From Candidatus Intricatilinea gracilis (GTDB lineage: Bacteria > Pseudomonadota > Gammaproteobacteria > Burkholderiales > Burkholderiaceae_C), in NCBI GenBank assembly GCA_016702605.1, contig JADJDQ010000023.1, positions 1 to 64,000 of the forward strand: a DNA stretch of 64,000 bases, in the 5' to 3' direction. Positions 8,112 to 17,712 of the stretch are shown piece after piece. The position numbers and the translations under genes were made by a program. Numbering within the stretch: position 1 is the first letter of the stretch; every line of letters begins with the position of its first letter. A model generated the notes under the pieces. It was not told the DNA's origin. It made no database searches and saw only the letters and a list, made by a program, of their open reading frames with translations.

Positions 8112-8147
8112 AAAAAAGCCCGCGCTCATAGGAGAGTCGCGGGCTTT
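8112..8147 (-). terminator. Intrinsic terminator after tRNA-Arg
   Basis: A perfect 10-bp stem (AAAGCCCGCG at 8115-8124 with CGCGGGCTTT at 8138-8147) and a 13-base loop are followed, on the minus strand, by a run of U from 8117 down. It lies 34 bases past the 3' end of the tRNA and terminates its transcript. Confidence 0.85.
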
Positions 8148-8180
8148 GCGGATTTCAGCGAACGTAAACGAATACTAAAT

Positions 8181-8225
8181 TGGTCCCGCCGACAGGAATC
8201 GAACCTGTATCTGGCGCTTAGGAGG
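8181..8225. other. Probable attachment-site core (tRNA-Arg 3' end)
   Basis: Inferred from known behaviour of P4-type integrases, which recombine within the 3' half of a tRNA (T arm or anticodon loop) and rebuild it. The matching direct repeat at the far end of the element would lie left of position 1 and is not visible, so the exact core cannot be defined. Confidence 0.4.
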
Positions 8226-8255
8226 CGCCCGTTCTATCCATTGAACTACGGCGAG
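8181..8255 (-). tRNA. tRNA-Arg (anticodon CCT), CCA encoded
   Basis: The 75-base cloverleaf reads on the minus strand. Acceptor CTCGCCG pairs with CGGCGGG (one U-G pair). The anticodon stem GGCGC/GCGCC holds the loop CTCCTAA, giving anticodon CCT. The T arm is ACAGG-TTCGATT-CCTGT, followed by discriminator A and an encoded CCA (8181-8183). It decodes the AGG codon. The integrase gene lies beyond the 3' end, marking this tRNA as the integration target; the gene remains intact. Confidence 0.95.
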
Positions 8256-8312
8256 GCGGGCCGTTTGGGGCGGTCGGATGGCGCACTGTCGCGCGCTCGA
8301 CCGGGTCGCATT

Positions 8313-11300
8313 CTAGGGGCGGCTGGCGGCGGGTTCGGCGGCGCGTGGGGGGGCGGTGCCGGCAGGGCGGGGCGCTTCGGCTTCGCCCCACTTCCAGGTC
8401 CAGATCAGGTCGATGGCGTTGTCCACGCCGGATTGCGCGCGCAGGGTGAAGCGCTGCGCCAGCCGGTAGATCAGTTGCCAGCTGCCGGTGGCGGCGTTGA
8501 GGCTGCGTTCGTAGCCCACGTACCAGCGGCGCGAGAGTTGTTTGCCCAGCGAGACGATGGTTTCGCGCACCGTGCCTTCGGTCTGGCGCAGCGAGAGCTG
8601 GTCCAGCCCCAGGCGCTGGATGATGGACGGGCTGTCGCTTTCACCCGCCATCAGCGAGAAGGCCGCGCGTTGCAGCAGGCTCAGGTCGGTGCTGCCCAGA
8701 CCGTCACTGGCGCGCCCGAGCAGCAGCCAGCTGAGCTTGTCGGTGTTGCTCATCTCGGGTTCACTGAACAGGCGCACCCGCGGGCTTTGCGCCGTGCCGG
8801 TGATCTCGATGCCTACCGTCACGTCGTCCAGATCCGGGCGGGTGGCGCGGATGTCCAGGCGCGGGTTCTCTGCCGGGCCGCCGAAGGTGATGAGGCCGCG
8901 GTCGATGCTGAGTTTTTGCCCATAGGCGGCGTAACTGCCGTCGACGGCGCGGATGGTGCCATTGATGGCCAGGCGGTCGTTCGGGCTGGTGATGAGCAGC
9001 ACACCGGCCAGGTTGGTGGTGATGCCGCGGCCACTGAGCTGGAAGTTGTCGCCCAGGTCGGCGCTGATGTCCAGGGCCAGGCCGCGCCGACTGCGCGGGT
9101 TGACGACCCGGTCGCGCGCCGCAGCCGCGTCGGCTTCGGGTCGGATCACGATCACGTCGTCGGCCAGGCCGGGGGCGTCGCCCTGGCTCACGTCGATGCG
9201 GCCTTCGTCGGCGCGCAGCTTGCCCTTGATGGTGGTGGCCCGGGCGTCGACGCTCAGTTCGGCCGTGCCACTCACCACCAGCTTGCGGTCGACACGTTGC
9301 AACGCGGCGAAGCGATCGGCGGTGAGCGACAGCACCACACCCGGTCTGGCGCCGAGTTGCACCAAGCCTCGGCCCTGCAGGGTACCGGCGCCCCCTTTGA
9401 CGACGAGTTCGTCGATGTGTGCCTGCTCGCCGGCAAGCGTGACGCGCAGGCGCGCGTCGGTCCAGTCGACGCCTTGCAGGCCGTTGCGGATGGCGATGCG
9501 CTGGCCGACCAGTTCGCCGCTGAGTTCCGGGGCGCCCAACCGCCCGGTGATGTGCGCCTGGGTCGTGAGGCGGCCCGACAGGCGCCAGCCCGCTGGCAGC
9601 CAGCGGCCCCAGTTGCCGAGCTGGGCCACCTGCAGGTCGAGCCGTCCCGTCACCGGATCGTTGCGGCCGGGCCATTGCGCCGGGCCCGCCGCGCGCACCA
9701 TCTGTTCACCCACCAGGCTGCCGAGGTTGGCACCCTCGACCTGTTCGGTCATTTTCCACACGCCGTTGTGGCCCCGCAGAGCCAGCTTGAACTGCCTGAG
9801 GTCCAGTTGTTGCGGTCCCGCAGGGTTGTCCGGGTCGATCACCACCAGATCACCGCCGATCCGGGCGAGGTCGAAGTCGGCGTCGATCGCCTGGGCGCTG
9901 GTCTTCAGCGTCAACCTGCCACCCAGTTGCAGGTCACCGCGCCAGCCGAAGCCCGGCTGCGCGCGCGCCAGCAGCGGCGCCACGTTCATGGGTTCGATGC
10001 GGGCGCGCAGGTCGATGTCGGGCTCGGACTGGCCGTCGCGGCTGCGCCAGGCGAAGGTGTCGATGGCCAGACCCAGCTCGGCCAGGCGCAGCCGCGTGGC
10101 GCCCAGCAGCACCTGGGTTTCCCCCTGACCGAAACCCAGGCCCAGTCGCGTCGGCGCCAGGCCGATGACCCAGGTACCGCCGTTGCTGGCGTGGCTTCCA
10201 TTGCTGCTGGCACCGGCTGCCGGCGCGGATGCGGACGTGGCGGGTGACCCGACAGCTGTGGTGGCGCCGTTGCTCACCAGTTCACGCAGCTGCAACTGAT
10301 CGATGCGGCCCTGCCAGCTGAGGTAGCCGGCGTCGGCTCTGACGGGTGTGCCTCGCGCCGCCGCGCCGATGCCGCCAAGGCCGACGGCCAGCGGCGACAG
10401 CCGGGTCGGCGACCAGCCACCCGTCGCGTCCAGCGCCAACAGCCAGCGCCGCGGCACAACACTGTCGGCCTCGGCCGAACCGGCCGCCGGGAGGCTGCCT
10501 GCGGCGTTTGCTGCTGCCCTGGCTGTGGAGCTTGCCGTTGCCGTGGCCGTGTTCGCACCTGCACCTGCACCTGCACCTGCACCTGTGCCGTTTCCCGTCC
10601 CTGCCGACGACGTGGCGGCAGGTGTACGCAGCCACTGGCTGCGCAAGTTGAGCTGGTGATCGGCACCTGTGCCCTTGACCATGAGTTTGACGGCTTGGAA
10701 GTCGGCGCCGCTGATGCCAGCGGCGCGCAGCTTGTCCAGCGTGGCGTCGATGGACAACGGGTCCTGGCCGGCCGAGCCGGCCGTCCAGCTGCCGTGCAGG
10801 GTGTCGAGTGTCACGCTGGTGGTGCGTGCGGCCGCGGTGCTGTCCGCCTCGATAGCCGGGCGCTTGCCGATGAGCAGGCGCTCACTATCCAGCGAGCCTC
10901 GGCTGCGCAATTGCGGCCAGCGACCGGTTACCAGGGCGTCGCCGCGCAGGTCGCCATCCAGCGTCAGGCTGGTGCCGGCCAGGCGCAGCCAGGGTGTCAG
11001 GGCGTCCAGGCTGCGCGCCTGCCAACTGATCTGCCAGCGATCGTCGTTGCCCAGCGGGTCGAGCTGGCCACGCAGGGTCAGGCCGAGCCCCCCCTGGCTC
11101 AGGCCGCTGTCCGGCAGTGCGCGCTCACCTGCACTGATGTCGGCATGCACCTGCACCCGCGGGCCGCTGGCGGCGTCGAACTGCCGGTCAGACGGTGGTG
11201 TGGCGCCGGGCAGCGCCTGTGACGCCTGGCCGGGCGCCGTCGTGGTCGCCGCGGCGTTGGTGTCGGTGTTGGTCGCCGTGCCGGCGTGCAGATCGAGTGT

Positions 11301-13760
11301 GCCCGCCACCGGGACGCCGGCCAGCACGCTCGAGCGCAGGTGCAGTCTGGTGTTGCCGTTCAGGCTGGCCAGGCGTGCCAGGGTGTCGGGGCTGGCGGCG
11401 ATAGCCTGATCACTCAGGCTCAGCTCGGCCTGCAACTCACCCGCCAGCCGGTGCGGGCCACGTTGCCACGGTGTGTCGACGGCGCCCGGCCACCACAACG
11501 TCGGGTCGAAATCGTCGAGCGTGCTTTGCAGCACCAGCTGCCAGCTGGCCAGGTGATGCCGCACCTGACCCGACGCGCGCAGCCGTGCCGCGCCCGACTG
11601 GGCGTCGAGTTGTTCGATCTGCACACCCGAGGCCTGCGCCGCCGCCTTCAGGCGCAGACGCACCAGCGGCCAGTCGGCGTTGCTGCCCGGTGCGACTTCG
11701 CCGACCACCTGGCCGGCCCGCACATCGGCCGGTGTGTTGCCCAGGGCGGCGCGGCGCGCCTCGGCCGCACCACGGGTGCGTGCGCCGCCGGGCGGGTATC
11801 GGCTCAGCCGCCCGCTCAGATCGGTGGCCAGCGTCAACCGCGGGCCATCGGCCGGGGCCGACGCGGCGGTGGTTGACGGAGCCTGCGCCGCAGCTGCCGC
11901 GCTTGACTTGCTCGACGTGTCCGAACTACCTGAGGTGCCGGTTCTGCCAGACGTGTCTGGCGTGCCGGATGGGCGGGCAGCGCTCGATGAGGCAGTGGGT
12001 GCCGGCTTTGCGGTTGACTGCGCACTGGTCTGGCTTGCCGGGCCGAAGGTCTGGTCGTAGCCCAGGCTGAGCGGGCCACTCACGATGAGGTTGGGCGCGC
12101 GGGTGTCGAGCAACGCGGTCTGGAAGTCGGCCAGCGTGGCGTCGGTCTGCAGCTCGAGGTGGCGTTGTGTGCCCACCAGCGCCCAGCTGCCGCGACCGCT
12201 CAGGCTGCCTGCGGCCACCGCAGCGGGCGCACGCGCTGGTGACGGTTTGGCGACCGGCGGGAGGCCAGCGCCGGATGTCGCGGGAGGTGTTGATGCGGTT
12301 GCCACCGAGGCGGCATTTGTGCTGGCTGCCGCGGCCGCTGCGGCTGGTGTCGGTGGCGCACTATTGCCGGCGAAGTCGATCTCGAGGCGCTGCACCTGGC
12401 CTTGCAGCGGTGCCAGCACGTCGCTGCGGGCGTCGATCCTGAGGCGGTGCACGGGCAGGCCGCCCTGGTCCCAGCGGGCCGGCAGGTCGTTGCGCAAGTC
12501 GGCTTGCACGGTGATCGGCATGGCCGGGGGCGCCGTATTGGCGGAAGCCGCCGTGTCCGGCGCAGGGGCCGCCGACGTTGCACGCTGTCCCGACGGCGCC
12601 GGCGGCGCGCCCAGGTCGGCCAGGATGTCGCCGGTGAGTGCTGTCGTCGGCAGCGTGCTGGCAAAGGCGGCGAGGTCGAGCCCGCTCAGGCGAGCCAGCA
12701 GATGGGCGAGCGGCTGGCGGTCTTGGAGCCGCACGCGTGCCTGTGCGTCCAGGCTCTGGCCGCGGGCACGCGCCGTGGCGGCCAGTTCGAAGTCGGCCAG
12801 CGGCCCCAGTGCAGTGACCCGGGCGCGCCACGCGTCGGCCAGGGGTGGCGGCGCCGTGGCGGTGGCAGCACTGTCAACGTCCACCCGCGGCGCCAGATCG
12901 AACGCCGCGTCGATCGCCAGCGGTGCGGCCGCGCCGATCGAGGCCTGGCCGGCGGCGTCCAGGCGGTCCCAGCTCAGCCGAAGTTTGTCGACACGGTGAC
13001 GCGTGGTGGTGCCGGCGCCCAGGCTCACGGTGCCGCTGATGTTGCGCAGTGGCTCGGGCCCGAGCGAGCCGGTGCGGATGCTGCCGATCTCGACCAGGTC
13101 GGCCCGGATCGCCAGCGGCAGCGTCAGGTCGGTGGGCAACACGAGGGGTTTGCCGTCACCTTCACCTTGCAGGTCGATCTCGGCGGCGTTGAGCCGGGCC
13201 AGGGAGAGTGTCCAGTCGGGCCGGCCCTGGCCGGGTGGCGCCAGGTCCAGGCCGCGCCAGGACAGGCGGCGGATCACCAGGCGGCGCGAGCCCATCACAT
13301 ACGTCAGTTCGTCGGCGTCGAAGTCGCCGAACAACACCCCCCGCGTGGCGCCCACCTGCAAGCCGGGCACGGCCTGCAGCACCCAGCGGCTGCCGGTGGC
13401 GGTGTAAGGCAGGCTGCCCAGGCCGATCACGACCAGCGACAGCACCAGCACCGACAGACTCAGGGTGTGCGCCGTGACCAGCAGGCCCAGCGTGGCGATC
13501 CGCCGTGCCACACGGCCGACCAGTCGCACCGCCTGGCCCAGTAACCGAACGATGCGGCCACCCCGTGGCGGCGCCGGCGCGGCGGGTTCGGGTGGTGTGG
13601 CCGGGGGCGGCAAGTCGGGCGGCTCCACGTCGGGCGGCAAACCGCCGGGCTCGCCGGGGCCGGGGACGTTGCCATTCGCCTGGCCATGCGAATGGTCATG
13701 CGAATGGCCGTTTGCCGGTCTGTTGGCGCCGGCTGGTGGAGGAGCGCCCGGCTTGTCCAT
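8313..13760 (-). CDS. tamB: Translocation and assembly module inner-membrane subunit TamB
   Basis: 1815 residues. TamB is an inner-membrane-anchored AsmA-like protein spanning the periplasm as a long beta-groove; with TamA it serves outer-membrane protein insertion and, in current models, phospholipid transport. Visible here: a cytoplasmic Pro/His-rich N-terminus (HSHDHSHGQANGN), one membrane anchor at about residues 90-120, repeating beta-strand segments, and a C-terminal DUF490/TamB domain (KLSWLLLGRASDGLG region). It is much longer than E. coli TamB (~1260), with several Ala/Thr/Ser/Gly low-complexity insertions (for example around residues 400, 580 and 1060). The ATG at 13760 overlaps the tamA stop by one base (TGATG), so translation is coupled. 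Confidence 0.93.
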   Translation of the reverse strand: MDKPGAPPPAGANRPANGHSHDHSHGQANGNVPGPGEPGGLPPDVEPPDLPPPATPPEPAAPAPPRGGRIVRLLGQAVRLVGRVARRIATLGLLVTAHTLSLSVLVLSLVVIGLGSLPYTATGSRWVLQAVPGLQVGATRGVLFGDFDADELTYVMGSRRLVIRRLSWRGLDLAPPGQGRPDWTLSLARLNAAEIDLQGEGDGKPLVLPTDLTLPLAIRADLVEIGSIRTGSLGPEPLRNISGTVSLGAGTTTRHRVDKLRLSWDRLDAAGQASIGAAAPLAIDAAFDLAPRVDVDSAATATAPPPLADAWRARVTALGPLADFELAATARARGQSLDAQARVRLQDRQPLAHLLARLSGLDLAAFASTLPTTALTGDILADLGAPPAPSGQRATSAAPAPDTAASANTAPPAMPITVQADLRNDLPARWDQGGLPVHRLRIDARSDVLAPLQGQVQRLEIDFAGNSAPPTPAAAAAAASTNAASVATASTPPATSGAGLPPVAKPSPARAPAAVAAGSLSGRGSWALVGTQRHLELQTDATLADFQTALLDTRAPNLIVSGPLSLGYDQTFGPASQTSAQSTAKPAPTASSSAARPSGTPDTSGRTGTSGSSDTSSKSSAAAAAQAPSTTAASAPADGPRLTLATDLSGRLSRYPPGGARTRGAAEARRAALGNTPADVRAGQVVGEVAPGSNADWPLVRLRLKAAAQASGVQIEQLDAQSGAARLRASGQVRHHLASWQLVLQSTLDDFDPTLWWPGAVDTPWQRGPHRLAGELQAELSLSDQAIAASPDTLARLASLNGNTRLHLRSSVLAGVPVAGTLDLHAGTATNTDTNAAATTTAPGQASQALPGATPPSDRQFDAASGPRVQVHADISAGERALPDSGLSQGGLGLTLRGQLDPLGNDDRWQISWQARSLDALTPWLRLAGTSLTLDGDLRGDALVTGRWPQLRSRGSLDSERLLIGKRPAIEADSTAAARTTSVTLDTLHGSWTAGSAGQDPLSIDATLDKLRAAGISGADFQAVKLMVKGTGADHQLNLRSQWLRTPAATSSAGTGNGTGAGAGAGAGANTATATASSTARAAANAAGSLPAAGSAEADSVVPRRWLLALDATGGWSPTRLSPLAVGLGGIGAAARGTPVRADAGYLSWQGRIDQLQLRELVSNGATTAVGSPATSASAPAAGASSNGSHASNGGTWVIGLAPTRLGLGFGQGETQVLLGATRLRLAELGLAIDTFAWRSRDGQSEPDIDLRARIEPMNVAPLLARAQPGFGWRGDLQLGGRLTLKTSAQAIDADFDLARIGGDLVVIDPDNPAGPQQLDLRQFKLALRGHNGVWKMTEQVEGANLGSLVGEQMVRAAGPAQWPGRNDPVTGRLDLQVAQLGNWGRWLPAGWRLSGRLTTQAHITGRLGAPELSGELVGQRIAIRNGLQGVDWTDARLRVTLAGEQAHIDELVVKGGAGTLQGRGLVQLGARPGVVLSLTADRFAALQRVDRKLVVSGTAELSVDARATTIKGKLRADEGRIDVSQGDAPGLADDVIVIRPEADAAAARDRVVNPRSRRGLALDISADLGDNFQLSGRGITTNLAGVLLITSPNDRLAINGTIRAVDGSYAAYGQKLSIDRGLITFGGPAENPRLDIRATRPDLDDVTVGIEITGTAQSPRVRLFSEPEMSNTDKLSWLLLGRASDGLGSTDLSLLQRAAFSLMAGESDSPSIIQRLGLDQLSLRQTEGTVRETIVSLGKQLSRRWYVGYERSLNAATGSWQLIYRLAQRFTLRAQSGVDNAIDLIWTWKWGEAEAPRPAGTAPPRAAEPAASRP
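10555..10584. repeat. Hexanucleotide repeat (GCACCT)5 inside tamB
   Basis: Five perfect GCACCT units, encoding a Gly-Ala run in a low-complexity insertion of TamB. Loss or gain of units keeps the frame, so length can vary without breaking the gene. Confidence 0.8.
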
Positions 13761-16273
13761 CAGAAGGTGATGCCCACGCTGAAGTGCAGACGCACGCGGC
13801 GCACCTGTTCGCCGTAGGCCAGGTCGATACGCAGCGGGCCGACGGGGCTGCGCCAGCGTATGCCCACGCCCCAGCCGACGGCGGCCCTGAAACCCTGCCA
13901 GTCGTCGGATGCATTGCCGGCATCGATGAAGGCGGCGCCCCAGACCGACGGGACGTTGCGCGAGATCGGCCGTGCCACCTCGAGGCTGCCGGTGGCCAGC
14001 ACATGGCCACCCAGCGCTGTGCCGGTGGCGTCCACCGGGCCGAGTGACTGGTAGGCGTAACCACGCACCGATTCGTCACCGCCGGCACGGAACAGCAAGG
14101 TGAACGGCACACTCACCCCCGGGCGCGAAAACACCTGGCCGAGCTGCACGCGGCTCTGGCCGTACCAGCTGTCACCCATCAGCCAGTAGTTGGTGAGCCG
14201 GCCGGTGGCCCGGCCGAACCAGTCGCTGTCACTTTCGACGTGGAACGAGTGGCCCACCGAGGCGTCGAGCGACAGCGCCTTGCCGAGCGTGGGCAGCACC
14301 GGGTTGTCGAGGTCGCGCCAGACCCACTGGTAGGTGTAGGCCAGCGACGAGTTGTCGTCGCTGATGCCGCCGCCGGTCGGCACCGTGGTGGCGCGCAGGA
14401 ACTCGAGGTAATACAGCCGCTCGATGCGGTCCAGGTCGCGGCTGCGGCCCAGGCGCACCTTCTGCGTCTCGACCGTCAGCCCGCTGGCCAGTGCGGTGCC
14501 GATCGAGGCCGACGCCAGGTTGCGGTAGGGTCCGGGCCGCGGATGCGAGATGAGGTCGAGCGAGGCCGAATTGGCATCGCGCCCGAGCTGCAACTTGGTC
14601 TTGGCTTGCCAGTCCCAGCCGAAGATGGCCTGGTGCAGGTGTTCGGCCGTGACCCGCGGCCCGGTCGAGTCCGAATAACCGGCGCCGAGCGTGAGCTGGT
14701 GCATCGGCCGCTCGCGCACCCGCACGATCACCGGCACCGACAACTCGGCCGGCGCAGGCTCGACCGGCATCGCGCCGCCACCGGCAGTGTTGCCCGTGCC
14801 TTCCGAGGCGGCGGCCACCGCGTCGGCGCCGGGGCGCAGCAGCGGCTCAGGGTCGACCGTGACCGAGATGGTGTCGAACAGGCCACTGCGCCCGAGCCGG
14901 TCCTGGTAGTCGAGCAGCGGTTGCTCGCGCATGGGTTGTCCGGGCGAAAAGTCGAGCAGCGCCCGCACGGCACCTTCGTCGACATGGTCGAGGCCCTCGA
15001 AACGCAGCTCACCGTAGCGGTACAGCGGCCCGCTGTCGATCACGAGGAAGAGATCGGCCTGATGTGCCTCGGCGTCGACCTGCGCGGTGCTGCCGGCAAA
15101 CACGGCCGCCGCATACCCTTCGGCGCGCAACAGGCTGAGTGCGCCCGACTTGGCGTCCGACCAGCCGTCCTGGCTGTAGGGCGCACCTTCGGCCTGGCTC
15201 CAGCGCTGGCGCACGCGGTAGATCAGCGCCGCGGCGGCGGCCTCGGGCTCGGCGTCGAAGGTGCTGACGGCTTGCCTGCCGGTGCCTTGCTGGCTCGGCG
15301 CCCCCTCGATGGTGGCGCCCAGGCTGGGCGCTTCGGGCACGCGACCGGGCGGGCGCTTGGCGGCGTCGATGGCGCCGCGCTCCTCGACCCGCTGCAGTTG
15401 GCCGGGGCTGCTGCGTGCCGCCTGGCGTTCGAGCGGGCCTTCGAACTCGATCTGCACCGACCTGACGGTGGTGCGCGGCCCGGGGGTCACGCTCACGACC
15501 ACCTCGATCTCGGCCTGGGCGTCGGCGGTGTCGACGGGGTTGGAGCCGGACACCGCGGCACTGGCGTCACTGGCTGTACTGGCTGCACTGGCGCTGCCGC
15601 TGTCGCTTGCGGCAGCGCTGCTCGCCCCGCTTGCCCCCTGGCCAGGCGCTGGCTCCGCTGCCTTCTGGGCGGCCTGATCCGCATCGGCGCGGGATTTTTC
15701 TGCCGCAGTCTCGGCGCCGTTGGACAACAGGCGGCCGGTGAGCAGGGCGCTCAGGCGCGACAGTTCGGCGCGCCGCACCAGCGTCAGCGGCCGCAGCTCG
15801 ACCTGCACGTCGGCGGCGAAATATCCCTGCGTTTCGAGCAGCGCACGGGCTTGCGCCGGTGTGGCCGAACGCAGGCGCTGCAGTTCGCCGCGGGTGATGG
15901 ATTCACGCTGGCCGATGCGCTGATAACGCGCCAGATCGAGGTAACGCAGCAGCAGCTTGGCCAGATCGTCGGGTGCGTCGACGCGCAGTTGCCAGGTCAC
16001 CGGGCGTTGGTCGATCGTGATGTCGGTGCCGCCGACGGGTGCGTCGCTGTCCAGCGGTGCCAGCGTCTGGGGTGCCAGGTTGGTGGCCGGCGCCACCGGT
16101 GTGACGGCGCCGTCGACCGCCGTGCCCGCCGGGTGATCGGCTGCCGTAGCTGGCATCGCCTGAGCCTGGCAGGCCCGCGGCGGCGCCATCAGGCCCAGCG
16201 TCAGGGCCAGCACCAGCAGCAGGACAGGCAACGGCGGCGCAATCGGGCCAGGGCTCGGGTTTGGGCTCGGCAC
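13760..16273 (-). CDS. tamA: Translocation and assembly module outer-membrane subunit TamA
   Basis: 837 residues with a GTG start. A signal peptide (hydrophobic core PVLLLVLALTLGLMAPP) is followed by three POTRA-type domains (~60-460) and a C-terminal 16-strand barrel of the Omp85/BamA superfamily (~520-837) that ends in Phe (SVGITF), as the outer-membrane insertion signal requires. The barrel contains the expected RAGGDESVRGYAY motif of Omp85 strand/loop regions. An Ala/Ser-rich insertion (~residues 195-245) interrupts the POTRA region. The gene starts three bases after the VWA gene stop and overlaps tamB, so the three form one transcription unit. Confidence 0.93.
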   Translation of the reverse strand: MPSPNPSPGPIAPPLPVLLLVLALTLGLMAPPRACQAQAMPATAADHPAGTAVDGAVTPVAPATNLAPQTLAPLDSDAPVGGTDITIDQRPVTWQLRVDAPDDLAKLLLRYLDLARYQRIGQRESITRGELQRLRSATPAQARALLETQGYFAADVQVELRPLTLVRRAELSRLSALLTGRLLSNGAETAAEKSRADADQAAQKAAEPAPGQGASGASSAAASDSGSASAASTASDASAAVSGSNPVDTADAQAEIEVVVSVTPGPRTTVRSVQIEFEGPLERQAARSSPGQLQRVEERGAIDAAKRPPGRVPEAPSLGATIEGAPSQQGTGRQAVSTFDAEPEAAAAALIYRVRQRWSQAEGAPYSQDGWSDAKSGALSLLRAEGYAAAVFAGSTAQVDAEAHQADLFLVIDSGPLYRYGELRFEGLDHVDEGAVRALLDFSPGQPMREQPLLDYQDRLGRSGLFDTISVTVDPEPLLRPGADAVAAASEGTGNTAGGGAMPVEPAPAELSVPVIVRVRERPMHQLTLGAGYSDSTGPRVTAEHLHQAIFGWDWQAKTKLQLGRDANSASLDLISHPRPGPYRNLASASIGTALASGLTVETQKVRLGRSRDLDRIERLYYLEFLRATTVPTGGGISDDNSSLAYTYQWVWRDLDNPVLPTLGKALSLDASVGHSFHVESDSDWFGRATGRLTNYWLMGDSWYGQSRVQLGQVFSRPGVSVPFTLLFRAGGDESVRGYAYQSLGPVDATGTALGGHVLATGSLEVARPISRNVPSVWGAAFIDAGNASDDWQGFRAAVGWGVGIRWRSPVGPLRIDLAYGEQVRRVRLHFSVGITF

Positions 16274-16276
16274 GGC

Positions 16277-17446
16277 TTATTTGCTCAGCAGCCGCATGGA
16301 CTGCTCGAGCCCCGCCAGCGTGAGCGGGAACATGCGCTGCTGCATCAGCTGCTGCACGATCGAGATGCTCTGGCGGTACTGCCACACGCCCTGCGGCTCG
16401 GGGTTGATCCAGGCGTATTTGGGGTAGGCGTGGGTGATGTGTTGCAGCCACTCGGCGCTGGTTTCCTCGTTGTTGTATTCGATGCTGCCATTCACCTGCA
16501 GGATCTCGTAGGGGCTCATGGTGGCGTCGCCCACGAAGATGACGCGCCAGTCCTTGTTGAACTTGCGGATCAGCTCCCAGGTGGGCAGTTTCTCGGCGTA
16601 ACGGCGGCGGTTGTTCTTCCAGACGAAGTCGTAGACGCAGTTGTGGAAGTAATAGAACTCGAGGTGCTTGAACTCGCTCTTGGCGGCCGAGAACAGTTCT
16701 TCGACGCGGTGGATGTGTTCGTCCATGGTGCCGCCCACGTCCATCAGCAGCAGCACCTTGACCTTGTTGTGGCGCTCGGGCACGAGCTTGATGTCGAGCA
16801 GCCCCGCGTTGGCGGCGGTGCAGTGGATGGTGTCGTCCAGATCGAGTTCGAGCTCGCTGCCTTCACGCGCGAAGCGGCGCAGCCGGCGCAGCGCCACCTT
16901 GATGTTGCGGGTGCCGAGTTCGAGGCTGTCGTCGTAGTCGCGGTAGGCGCGTTGCTCCCACACCTTGACGGCGCTCTTGTTCTTGCCCGGACCGCCGATG
17001 CGGATGCCCTGCGGGTTGTAGCCGCCGTGGCCGAAGGGGCTGGTGCCGTTGGTACCGATCCACTTGCTGCCACCTTCGTGGCGCTCCTTCTGCTCTTCGA
17101 AACGCTTCTTGAGCGTTTCCATGAGTTCGTCCCAGCCCATCTTCTCGATGGCGGCTTTCTCCTCGGCGGTGAACTCGCGCTCCATGGTCTTCTTGAGCCA
17201 GTCGAGCGGCAGCTCCTTGGTGAAGTCGGCCACCATCTCGACACCCTTGAAGTAGGCCGCGAAGGCGCGATCGAACTTGTCGAAGTGCGCCTCGTCCTTC
17301 ACCAGCGTCGTGCGCGCCAGGTAATAGAACTGGTCGACGCTGGTGTCGATCACGCCGGCCTTGAGGGCTTCGAGCAGGGTCAGGAACTCCTGCACCGTGA
17401 CCTTCAGCTTGGCGTTGCGCAGGGTGTAGAAGAAGTCGATCAGCAT
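16277..17446 (-). CDS. VWA-domain protein (CoxE-like/YehP-type)
   Basis: 389 residues, cytoplasmic. The N-terminal half is helical and charged, with a Gly-rich segment (GTSPFGHGGYNPQG). The C-terminal von Willebrand A domain carries the metal-binding MIDAS motif DVGGTM at ~236-241, preceded by the hydrophobic strand KVKVLLLM. This family works with MoxR-type AAA+ ATPases as a chaperone or metal-insertion pair; a matching moxR gene lies at 22492-23346, separated by unrelated genes. It sits three bases upstream of tamA, which is an unusual operon partner. Exact client unknown. Confidence 0.85.
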   Translation of the reverse strand: MLIDFFYTLRNAKLKVTVQEFLTLLEALKAGVIDTSVDQFYYLARTTLVKDEAHFDKFDRAFAAYFKGVEMVADFTKELPLDWLKKTMEREFTAEEKAAIEKMGWDELMETLKKRFEEQKERHEGGSKWIGTNGTSPFGHGGYNPQGIRIGGPGKNKSAVKVWEQRAYRDYDDSLELGTRNIKVALRRLRRFAREGSELELDLDDTIHCTAANAGLLDIKLVPERHNKVKVLLLMDVGGTMDEHIHRVEELFSAAKSEFKHLEFYYFHNCVYDFVWKNNRRRYAEKLPTWELIRKFNKDWRVIFVGDATMSPYEILQVNGSIEYNNEETSAEWLQHITHAYPKYAWINPEPQGVWQYRQSISIVQQLMQQRMFPLTLAGLEQSMRLLSK

Positions 17447-17712
17447 GGTGGGGCGAAGGATACGACGCGCAGCGTGTCATCACGCCCGGCCGGGTGCATC
17501 GACCGACACGGGTGTTGCCCTGCCAGGTCGATACACCTGCATACCGGCTGGCACCAACCACCGAGCTTCTTACCGATGGGCGCTCACGCTCACAACGCCG
17601 TGTGTGTCTCGTCGCTAAGGTGTGTGGTGAGTGACGGCCACCCCCACCGGGCGGACGTCGATTCCCATGCACCAGGCGCGGCAGCTGCAGCGCGAATCAC
17701 GGAACCAGCTTC

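Noticed and set aside
7998..10247. Long plus-strand open frame (749 codons) opposite tamB
   Set aside because: It is antisense to a well-supported tamB, with composition typical of a reverse-complement shadow (Ala/Gly/Arg/His-rich, no domain).
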